Origin: Deltaproteobacteria bacterium
GTDB lineage: Bacteria; Myxococcota; Myxococcia; Myxococcales; Myxococcaceae
Assembly: GCA_016875515.1 (NCBI GenBank)
Contig: VGRA01000185.1
Span: 1 to 5,962 of the forward strand
Direction: 5' to 3'
Length of the DNA: 5,962 nucleotides
The notes under the pieces were generated by a model. That model was given only the letters and a program-made list of their open reading frames with translations. It searched no databases and was not told the DNA's origin. The position numbers were made by a program, and so were the translations under genes. Positions 1 to 5,962 of the stretch are shown one piece after another (the stretch's first letter is position 1; every line of letters starts with the position of its first letter).

Positions 1-3000
1 CCGGCTTCAGCCCCCCGCGCGGTGGTGGACGTGACGGCGGCCAACGTGCGGCTGGGGCCCTTTCAGCCGGGGGACTTCCGCGTGCACGCCCGCGTGGCAG
101 ACGGGCGCGTGGAGGTGGACCCGGTCACGGTGGAGGTGGGGGACGGGCGGGTGCGGGCGCGGGGGGCGCTGGAGCTGTCCGAGGGGCTGCCCTTCCGGGG
201 TACGGCGGAGGTGGAGCGCGCGGGGTTCGGGCAGCTGCTGGAGCGGTCCGGCCTGCGGGGCGCGTGGGTGGACTTCCAGGCGGCGGCGCGGCTGGAGTTC
301 AAGGGACGGGCGCACCCGTTCGAGCTGGGCGGGGAGGGGGAGCTGGAGGCGGACCGGTTCCTGCTGGCAGCCCGTCCGTGGAATGCCCTTGCAGGGGCGG
401 GGCGGGACATCCTCACCTTTCCCCGGGGGGAGGCCACGTTCGGCTTCCGGGTGACGCCGGAGCGGACGGACTTCACGCGCATTGCCATCCGTACCGCGCA
501 GGGAAACGTCCGGGGCGAGGCGTCCATCCACCACGGGGCGCGCGGCGGGCTGGAGGTGAGGGGGGCGGGGACGGAGCTGGATCTCACGTCGCTCGGGCAG
601 CTGGCGGGGGTGTCCTGGAGCGGCCGGGGGGCCACCGAGTTCGAGGTGGAGGGGCCATGGGGTGGCATCCGCTCCGAGGCGCTGCTGCACCTGCGGGACT
701 TCTCCTACTGGCGCTTTGCGCTGGGGACGGTGGACGGCCGCCTCACCTGGGGCAACCACGTGCTGGGGCTGCGCGAGGTGCGCGGACAGAAGGGACAGAG
801 CCCCTACGCTGGCGAGGGGGAACTGGAGTGGCGTGCCCGGGGTGGGCTGTGGGCGCGCGGCACGCTTTCGCTCGAGCGCGGGCGAGCGGAGGACGTGGTG
901 GAGATGACGGCGCCGCTCAGCGAGACCATGGGCTCGCTGCTGGTGGGGTCCCTGCAGGGCGGGGCGTCCCTGCACGTGGACGTGTCCGGCCCGGGAGACC
1001 GGCTCGGGGGCACGGTACGGCTGGGGCTCCGGGACGCCACCTACGACGGGCGGCGCGTGGGGACGGGGGAGCTGCGCTTCACCCTGTTCGACGGCGAGGG
1101 CTACCGGCTGGAGCCCTCGGTGCTCGTGGGGCCGCTGGGCACGCTTCGGGCGGAGGGACAGTCCCTTTACGAGGGGCCGCTGGACTACCGCTTCGCGCTG
1201 GAGGGCGGATCGCTGGCCGAGGTGCTGGGGGAGCCGGACGGGAAGGTGCGGGGGGGGCTGACGGTTTCCGGCAAGTGGGAAGGGGACACCACCACGCCGG
1301 TGATGACGGCCTGGGTGACATCCCCGGGCCTTGAGGTGGCCGGCCGCCCGCTCGGTGCGGTGCACCTGGAGACGCGGATGCAGGGGCGGGACCTGCAGGT
1401 GTGGGGGCGCCCCTTCTACGGCGCGCGCATGGCGCTGAAGATGCGCTCGCGGAGCCCGTTCCCGTTCGAAATGCAGGCCTCCGCCGCGCTCGACAGCCTG
1501 GGGACGCTTTTTCCGGAGGCGGCGGCGCAGGGACTCTCCGGCGCCGTGTCCGGCACGTTGAAGGTCCAGGGCGCGCTCAAGCAAGAACGTTCCACGGAGG
1601 GGGCGCTCGTTCTGGACCGCTTCCGGCTGCAACGGGGGGACTTCTCCGGGGAGAACGACGGACCGCTGCGCTTCGGCATCTTTGGCGGGCGGCTGAACGT
1701 GGAGTCCTTCAACTTCCGGGGGCCGAACACCTCCCTGGTGCTGGCGGGGAGCGCGGGGACGGACGGGATGGACCTGAAGCTGGGCGGCGCGTTCGACATG
1801 CGGCTGGCCGAGTCGTTCACCGCCGCGTTCGAGCGGGCGGGGGGCAAGGTGGAGGTGACGGCCTCAGCCACCGGCCCGTGGGAGGGGCCGCAGCTGGCGG
1901 GGGCGGCGGAGGTGAAGGACGTGCGCCTGTCCATGAAGGATGGCGCCTTCACCCTGCGCAACGCGGGCGGGCGGCTGGAGTTCTCCGGGGCCCGGGTGTT
2001 GGTGCAGGAGCTGTCCGGGTACCTCAACAACGGCCGGGTACGCATGCGGGGCGAGGCGGCGCTCGAGCGGGGCGGGCTGGGCCCCCTGGAGGCGGCGCTC
2101 TCCTTCGACCAGGTGACCTACCGCCCGCGCGAGTGGCTGCCGCTGACGGCGAGCGGCGAGGTGCTGCTGTCCGGTCGCCCCGGCGCGCTGGTGCTGCAAG
2201 GGGCCGTGGAGGTGGAGAAGCTGCGCTACGAGCAGTCCCTGGATCTCCAGTCCGTGCTGGGGGACCTGCGGCGCGGCGGCGTGGGGACGGGCGGGCGCGG
2301 GGTGCAGGAGGAGGCGCCGGCGGAGTGGCTCAAGCTGGACGTCTCGGTGAAGACCGGGCGGGACGTGTGGGTGGACAACAACCTTGCGCGGGCGAGGCTG
2401 CAGGGCGAGCTGCGGCTGACGGGGACCAACGCCTACCCCGGGCTGCTGGGCACCATCGAGACGGCGGAGGGCGGGGAGGCCTTCTACCGGGGCAACCGCT
2501 TCGCGCTGAAGCAGGGGGTGCTGGAGTTCCGGGAGCGGGACCGGGTGGAGCCGGTGTTCGACCTGCACGCGGAGACGCAGGCGCGGGAATTCCTGGTGAG
2601 GCTGCACGCCTTTGGACGCGCCGCCAGCCCGCAGGTGGTGCTGCAGGCGGAGCCGGAGCTGTCCGAGGCAGACATCCTGTCCCTGCTGACGCTGGGAGTG
2701 GTGTCGCGCGACCGGACCGGGGTGGGTGGCGAGGCGGGCGCGGGGCTGGCCGCGGAGGCCTTCCTGAGCGCGTCCGGGCTGGGCGACCGCGTGCAGCGCT
2801 TCATCCCGCGCAACCAGGTGTTCCGGGATCTCTCCTTCCACCTCTCCACGACGTACAACGACGCCTCGGGGCTGGTAGAGCCCACCGCGCAGCTGGAGTC
2901 CCGCTTCCTGACCGAACAGCTCAAGCTGGGGATGACGCGGCCCATGTCCGGGCGGGGGACGCGGGCGCAGGCGGAGTACCGGTTCGACGCGCGCACGAGC

Positions 3001-3093
3001 GCGCAGGTGCAGTGGGACAACCAGGTGAGCGCGGACTTCAACAACGTGGGCAACCTGGGGCTGGAGCTCAAGCTGCGATGGGAAGTCGACTAG
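1..3093 (+). CDS. tamB: TamB-family (DUF490) translocation/assembly module protein, C-terminal part (5' partial)
   Basis: The frame is open from the first base; no start is visible. GTG at 22 lacks a Shine-Dalgarno sequence and in-frame coding continues upstream of it, so the gene begins outside the window. The visible 1030 residues (counted from base 1) end at TAG 3091-3093. E. coli TamB is about 1260 residues, so the N-terminal inner-membrane anchor is missing here. The body is low-complexity beta-rich sequence with recurrent units of the type hydrophobic-x-hydrophobic-x-G followed by P-x-L-x-G, as in AsmA/TamB beta-groove proteins. The C-terminal DUF490 domain (about 690-1030) is the best evidence: GGEAFYRGNRF (824-834), GVLEF (839-843), then PELSEADILSLLTLG (885-899), the family's conserved 'P-x-L-S-x-x-D-I-L-x-L-L-x-x-G' block, and a beta-rich tail ending LKLRWEVD. 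Family knowledge: TamB spans the periplasm, partners an Omp85 protein and is implicated in outer membrane protein assembly and phospholipid transport. The downstream Omp85 gene fits this. The family call is firm; the exact cargo is unknown. Confidence 0.93.
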   Translation, partial: PASAPRAVVDVTAANVRLGPFQPGDFRVHARVADGRVEVDPVTVEVGDGRVRARGALELSEGLPFRGTAEVERAGFGQLLERSGLRGAWVDFQAAARLEFKGRAHPFELGGEGELEADRFLLAARPWNALAGAGRDILTFPRGEATFGFRVTPERTDFTRIAIRTAQGNVRGEASIHHGARGGLEVRGAGTELDLTSLGQLAGVSWSGRGATEFEVEGPWGGIRSEALLHLRDFSYWRFALGTVDGRLTWGNHVLGLREVRGQKGQSPYAGEGELEWRARGGLWARGTLSLERGRAEDVVEMTAPLSETMGSLLVGSLQGGASLHVDVSGPGDRLGGTVRLGLRDATYDGRRVGTGELRFTLFDGEGYRLEPSVLVGPLGTLRAEGQSLYEGPLDYRFALEGGSLAEVLGEPDGKVRGGLTVSGKWEGDTTTPVMTAWVTSPGLEVAGRPLGAVHLETRMQGRDLQVWGRPFYGARMALKMRSRSPFPFEMQASAALDSLGTLFPEAAAQGLSGAVSGTLKVQGALKQERSTEGALVLDRFRLQRGDFSGENDGPLRFGIFGGRLNVESFNFRGPNTSLVLAGSAGTDGMDLKLGGAFDMRLAESFTAAFERAGGKVEVTASATGPWEGPQLAGAAEVKDVRLSMKDGAFTLRNAGGRLEFSGARVLVQELSGYLNNGRVRMRGEAALERGGLGPLEAALSFDQVTYRPREWLPLTASGEVLLSGRPGALVLQGAVEVEKLRYEQSLDLQSVLGDLRRGGVGTGGRGVQEEAPAEWLKLDVSVKTGRDVWVDNNLARARLQGELRLTGTNAYPGLLGTIETAEGGEAFYRGNRFALKQGVLEFRERDRVEPVFDLHAETQAREFLVRLHAFGRAASPQVVLQAEPELSEADILSLLTLGVVSRDRTGVGGEAGAGLAAEAFLSASGLGDRVQRFIPRNQVFRDLSFHLSTTYNDASGLVEPTAQLESRFLTEQLKLGMTRPMSGRGTRAQAEYRFDARTSAQVQWDNQVSADFNNVGNLGLELKLRWEVD
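3063..3066 (+). promoter_or_regulatory. Probable ribosome binding site for the Omp85 gene, inside the tamB coding region
   Basis: GGAG at 3063-3066 lies 11 nt before the ATG at 3078, a slightly long but workable Shine-Dalgarno spacing. It is embedded in the last codons of tamB, so ribosomes finishing tamB pass directly over it. It supports ATG 3078 as the start, because that start also begins a signal peptide. A GGAG can occur by chance in sequence this G-rich, so the support is moderate. Confidence 0.5.
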
Positions 3094-5962
3094 CCGCGCT
3101 GGTCCTGTGCGGGCTGCTCTGCGCCCGTCCCGCGCCCGCCTCCCCCGCGTTGGGAGACGGGGACGAGGACGTGGTGGCGGGGGTGGAACTGCACCTGCCG
3201 GCGGGGGTGGATGCCTCGGGGCTGGCGAAGCTGGTGGCGGTGCGGCGCGGCCAGGTGCTGCTGGCCCGCAACGTGCGCCGGACGCTGGAGCGGCTGTATG
3301 CCACCGGGCGCTTCTCCTCCGCCGTGGCGCGCGTGCAGAGGGGGCCGGAGGGCGTGGTGCTGGTGTTCGAGCTCTCGCCGCGGCGCGCGCTGCGCCGCAT
3401 CAACGTGGCGGGCGCGCAGGTGTTCCAGCCGGATCAGGTGCGCGCGAGGGCGGGGCTGTCCGAGCGCGAGGAGTTCGTCCCGGAGCGGTTGGAGGCGGCG
3501 GTGGCAGGCGTGAAGGAGGCCTACCGCCGGCGCGGGTACGACGGGGCGAAGGTGGAGGCGGAGGTCTCCGAGTCCGGGGACGGCCGGGTGGACGTGTCCC
3601 TGCGGGTGGAGGAGGGGACCGCCACGCGGGTGCGCGCGGTGGCGTTCCACGGCGGTCCCGGGCTGCCGCTCGGCGCGCTGGAAGCAGCGCTCGGGGTGTA
3701 CCCCGGGGACGTGCTGGACGAGGAGGCGCTGGCGGCGGGGCTGGAGCGCCTCAAGGCGACGTACCGCCAATCCGCGCACCACCGCGCGCGGGTAGGGGAG
3801 CTGCAGGTGGAGCGGGACGGGCGCGGCGGGGCGCGGGTGACGTTGCCGGTGGAGGCGGGGCCGCGCTGGAGCTTTGGCTTCCGCGGCAACCGCGGAGTGC
3901 CGGACGCGGTGCTGCGCGGGGTGCTCCGCTACGACGGCAGCGAGCTGCTCGACGAGGCCGTCGAGGCGCGGCTGGCGCGCCGCGCGGAGGCCTTCTACCG
4001 CTTCCGCGGGTACCAGGACGCCCGGGTGACGGTGCGGGAGGTGGTGGGCCCGGGCGGGGCCGAGGCCCTGCTGCTGTTCGACGTAGACGAGGGGCCCATA
4101 ACGCGCGTGGCGGGGCTGCGCTTCGAAGGGAACCACGGCATCCCGGAGGCGCAGCTGCGCGCGGTGCTGGTGGAGGCGGTGCGCGGCAGCGCGCCGGCGC
4201 CCGCGGACCTGGCGGGGCTGCTGGACGCGGAGCTGATCCCGGGGCCGCCACCGGCGGAGATCTTCGTGGAGCCCGCGTGGCGGCTGGCGGCGGAGGAGAT
4301 GGAGGGGCTGTACCGCGAGCTCGGCTACCTGCGGGCCACCGTGCGGCTGGAGGGCGGAGAGGTGCGCCCGGAAGCGGGCACGGCGGCGTTCACCTTCCGA
4401 GTGGACGAGGGGCCGCAGGCATGTGTGCGGGCGCTGCGGGCGGAGGGTTGGCCCGCGGAGGTGCCCTTCCCGGGGGCGGCCCCGCTGCGCGAGGGGGCTC
4501 CGCTGGCGCCCTCGGAGTTGGAGCGGGCGAGGGGGGGGCTCTCCCGGGCGCTCGGGCGGGAGGGGTACCTGTTTTCGCGGGTGGAGGTGGTGACGCGGCT
4601 GTCCGCGGACGGGCGCGAGGCGACGGTGCTGTTCCCGGTGGTGCCGGGGCCACGGGTGAAGGTGGGGAACGTCATCGTCAAGGGGCTTCAGCGGACGCGC
4701 CCGTGGCTGGTGCGGGACAACCTCCGGTTCAAGGAAGGGGACGTGGTCAACCCCGAGGCGCTGTACGAGTCCCAGCGCGCGATCTCGTCCCTGGGCACGT
4801 TCCGGTCCGTTGCGGTGAGCCTGCTGTCCCCAGAGGTGCCGGAGCCGGTCAAGGACGTGGTGGTGGAGGTGAAGGAGCGGCCGCAGCTGGAGGGGGACAT
4901 TGCCGGCGGCTACTTCCTGGTGGACGGGCCGCGGGTGCTGGGAACGGCAAGCTACCCCAACATCGGCGGGGCGGGGCTGAACGCCAACCTGCGCGGGAAG
5001 CTCAACTACGTGGGGGCCTCGGTGATGGCCTTCTCGGGGCTGGTGGACCCTTCGACGGTGCAGGGGCTGGACGGGCTGGGAGGCCGGGGCAACGGCTCCG
5101 TCAGCGCACCGCGGGGCCTGGGGCCGCTGCCGGACGACGTGAGCGCGCGGGTGGACCTGTTGGGGGAGCGCGAGTTCCGCCCGTCCTACCGGTTCACCCG
5201 CTTCGCCGCGGTGGCGGGCCTGGAGTGGGTGCCGAGCCGGTGGTTCGCCGGGTCGCTCCAGTACGAGCTGGAGACCAACCGGGTGGCGGCCGCGCCCGGG
5301 CTGCAGCTCATCCTGAGTTCGCTCTCCCGCGCCAACGAGCAGCGGCTGCGCTTCCCCATTGGGCTGACGAACCTTCAGTCCCTCCGCCCGGCCTTCACGC
5401 TCGACTTCCGGGACGACCCGGCCAATCCGCGCAGCGGCGTGCTGCTCACCGGGATGACGGAGCTCACGCGGGACCTGGGGGCGCAGCTGACGGACGCGGC
5501 GGGAAACCCGCTGTCGGACTTCCGCGTCTTCACCCTCAAGGTGCAGGGGGCGGTGTCCGGGTACCTGCCACTGTGGGACCGTGTGGTGCTGGCGGCCTCG
5601 GTGCGGGGCGGGCGCTTCCTGCTGTTGGATCCCACCTCCGCCACCATTGGCCCCAAGCGGTTCTTCCTGGGAGGTGGAACGTCCTTGCGGGGCTTCCGGG
5701 AAGACGGCGTGCTGCCCGCGGACCGCCGCGCGGCGCTGCACGAGGACCGGGCGAGCTGCTCGGCCACGGCCAACCCGGCGGGCTGCACGCCGGCGGCCAC
5801 GGTGCTGGCCTCCGGGCGGGAGGTGCCCAGCGAGGGCGGCGAGGTGTTCACGCTGGGGAAGGTGGAGCTGCGGTTCCCGTTCCCGTCCGTGCCCTCCCTG
5901 GACACGGCGGTGTTCCTGGAGGCGGGCAACCTCTGGCTGCAGCAGGCCTCCTACCGCCCGCT
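3078..5962 (+). CDS. BamA/TamA-family (Omp85) outer membrane protein with multiple POTRA domains (3' partial)
   Basis: ATG at 3078 opens a frame with no stop to the window edge: 961 complete codons plus two bases. The start overlaps the end of tamB by 16 nt and has GGAG upstream. Residues 1-21 form a signal peptide (R4, hydrophobic L5-L14, likely signal peptidase I site APA|S after residue 21). Residues about 33-602 form a tandem POTRA array. The Omp85 barrel begins near 603: NIGGAGLNANLRG (630-642), LDFRDDP (775-781, the family 'D-x-R-D-x-P' strand), RFFLGGGTSLRGF (861-873) containing the hallmark loop-6 [VL]RGF motif with invariant R871, and LGKVELRFPFP (926-936) followed by AVFLEAGNLW (944-953). 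Probably only the last two or three strands are missing, roughly 70-100 residues. Omp85 proteins insert beta-barrel proteins into, or translocate polypeptides across, the outer membrane. Its position next to tamB argues for a TamA-like role. BamA cannot be excluded, since the families share this fold and some bacteria pair TamB with BamA; I therefore give no gene symbol. Confidence 0.95.
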   Translation, partial: MGSRLAALVLCGLLCARPAPASPALGDGDEDVVAGVELHLPAGVDASGLAKLVAVRRGQVLLARNVRRTLERLYATGRFSSAVARVQRGPEGVVLVFELSPRRALRRINVAGAQVFQPDQVRARAGLSEREEFVPERLEAAVAGVKEAYRRRGYDGAKVEAEVSESGDGRVDVSLRVEEGTATRVRAVAFHGGPGLPLGALEAALGVYPGDVLDEEALAAGLERLKATYRQSAHHRARVGELQVERDGRGGARVTLPVEAGPRWSFGFRGNRGVPDAVLRGVLRYDGSELLDEAVEARLARRAEAFYRFRGYQDARVTVREVVGPGGAEALLLFDVDEGPITRVAGLRFEGNHGIPEAQLRAVLVEAVRGSAPAPADLAGLLDAELIPGPPPAEIFVEPAWRLAAEEMEGLYRELGYLRATVRLEGGEVRPEAGTAAFTFRVDEGPQACVRALRAEGWPAEVPFPGAAPLREGAPLAPSELERARGGLSRALGREGYLFSRVEVVTRLSADGREATVLFPVVPGPRVKVGNVIVKGLQRTRPWLVRDNLRFKEGDVVNPEALYESQRAISSLGTFRSVAVSLLSPEVPEPVKDVVVEVKERPQLEGDIAGGYFLVDGPRVLGTASYPNIGGAGLNANLRGKLNYVGASVMAFSGLVDPSTVQGLDGLGGRGNGSVSAPRGLGPLPDDVSARVDLLGEREFRPSYRFTRFAAVAGLEWVPSRWFAGSLQYELETNRVAAAPGLQLILSSLSRANEQRLRFPIGLTNLQSLRPAFTLDFRDDPANPRSGVLLTGMTELTRDLGAQLTDAAGNPLSDFRVFTLKVQGAVSGYLPLWDRVVLAASVRGGRFLLLDPTSATIGPKRFFLGGGTSLRGFREDGVLPADRRAALHEDRASCSATANPAGCTPAATVLASGREVPSEGGEVFTLGKVELRFPFPSVPSLDTAVFLEAGNLWLQQASYRP
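3174..4883 (+). other. Tandem POTRA domain array (about seven units) within the Omp85 gene
   Basis: Seven units can be laid out by hand in protein residues: P1 33-101, P2 102-180, P3 181-261, P4 262-339, P5 340-445, P6 446-524, P7 525-602. Five consecutive unit ends share a short strand ending: VEEG (177-180), VEAG (258-261), VDEG (336-339), VDEG (442-445), VVPG (521-524). Before most ends lies the POTRA helix-turn-strand signature: YRRRGYDGAKV, YRFRGYQDARV, YRELGYLRATV, LGREGYLFSRV. P1 has the variant LYATGRFSSAV, and the last unit has the BamA/TamA-like SLGTFRSVAV. The spacing is about 80 residues except P5. POTRA domains in this family act in the periplasm as binding platforms for substrates and partners. 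The boundaries are my estimates. The count of seven depends on P1, P3 and P6 being true domains; P2, P4, P5 and P7 are the clearest. Confidence 0.8.
4884..5962 (+). other. Omp85 beta-barrel domain (bacterial surface antigen family), truncated by the window edge
   Basis: From residue 603 the sequence changes from alternating helix/strand POTRA units to amphipathic strands separated by Gly/Pro/Asp-rich turns. Landmarks in order are the first strand pair around LEGDIAGGYF (604-613), a Gly-rich loop 657-688, the LDFRDDP strand (775-781), loop L6 with LRGF (870-873), and the FLEAGNLW strand (946-953). In known Omp85 structures the L6 arginine reaches back into the barrel lumen to contact a conserved acidic strand residue. 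The frame is intact to the last base, and the barrel's terminal strands and stop are outside the window. Confidence 0.85.

Noticed and set aside
22..24. GTG as the start of the TamB-like protein
   Set aside because: No Shine-Dalgarno sequence precedes it, coding continues in frame to base 1, and no signal anchor follows, whereas TamB proteins begin with one.
264..1334. Plus-strand alternative-frame ORF (356 codons) inside tamB
   Set aside because: Almost entirely Gly, Ala and Arg, with no domain; the TamB frame covers the same bases with coherent beta-rich protein.
7..1632. Long minus-strand open frame (541 codons) opposite tamB
   Set aside because: Same explanation: compositionally biased, no motifs, and fully opposite a well-supported coding region.
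1864..2841. Minus-strand open frame (325 codons) opposite the conserved TamB C-terminal domain
   Set aside because: It covers exactly the best-conserved part of the sense gene and is rich in Arg, His, Gln and Pro; a codon-bias shadow.
3067..3100. Terminator or promoter between the two genes
   Set aside because: The genes overlap, and I see no hairpin followed by a T run and no -35/-10-like pair; the junction is coding on both sides.
3108..3122. Possible lipobox around C11 or C15 of the Omp85 signal peptide, which would make it a lipoprotein
   Set aside because: Both cysteines are preceded by Leu at -1 (LVLC and GLLC), not Gly, Ala or Ser, so the lipobox rule is not met; a signal peptidase I site follows at residues 19-21.
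3090..5741. Very long minus-strand open frame (883 codons) opposite the Omp85 gene
   Set aside because: Its translation is low-complexity Arg/Pro/His/Leu-rich with no recognisable domain, while the plus strand encodes a clear Omp85 protein. In DNA this GC-rich, antisense stops are rare, so long shadow frames are expected.

Overview
The window is a stretch of very GC-rich bacterial chromosome (clearly above 70% G+C by eye, with nearly every third codon position G or C). It is filled by two co-directional plus-strand genes, both cut by the window edges. The composition, a large TamB-like protein, and an Omp85 protein with an unusually long periplasmic part together suggest a Gram-negative myxobacterium, probably of the Myxococcaceae/Archangiaceae type. 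That assignment is inference; no marker gene is present to fix it.

Positions 1-3093 encode the C-terminal 1030 residues of a TamB-family (DUF490) protein. The frame is open at the left edge, so the N-terminal membrane anchor and true start lie upstream. Positions 3078-5962 encode 961 residues of a BamA/TamA-family (Omp85) outer membrane protein. It has a signal peptide, what I read as seven tandem POTRA domains, and most of a C-terminal 16-strand barrel. The last part of the barrel lies beyond the right edge. The Omp85 start codon sits inside the last codons of the TamB gene (16-nt overlap), so there is no intergenic region. The two are almost certainly co-transcribed and probably translationally coupled.

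Together the genes look like a translocation-and-assembly-module (TAM) pair. The TamB-like protein would form a long hydrophobic beta-groove spanning the periplasm from the inner membrane. The Omp85 protein would receive it at the outer membrane through its POTRA domains. In well-studied bacteria such pairs take part in outer membrane protein assembly, and TamB-like AsmA-family proteins take part in phospholipid delivery to the outer membrane.

I see no RNA gene, mobile element, CRISPR array, promoter or terminator, and no non-coding stretch longer than a few bases. This is not a new defence or mobile system. The points worth a second look are the seven-POTRA architecture, the tamB-first gene order with overlap, a roughly 100-residue periodicity in the TamB protein, and a cysteine-containing insertion in barrel loop L6.
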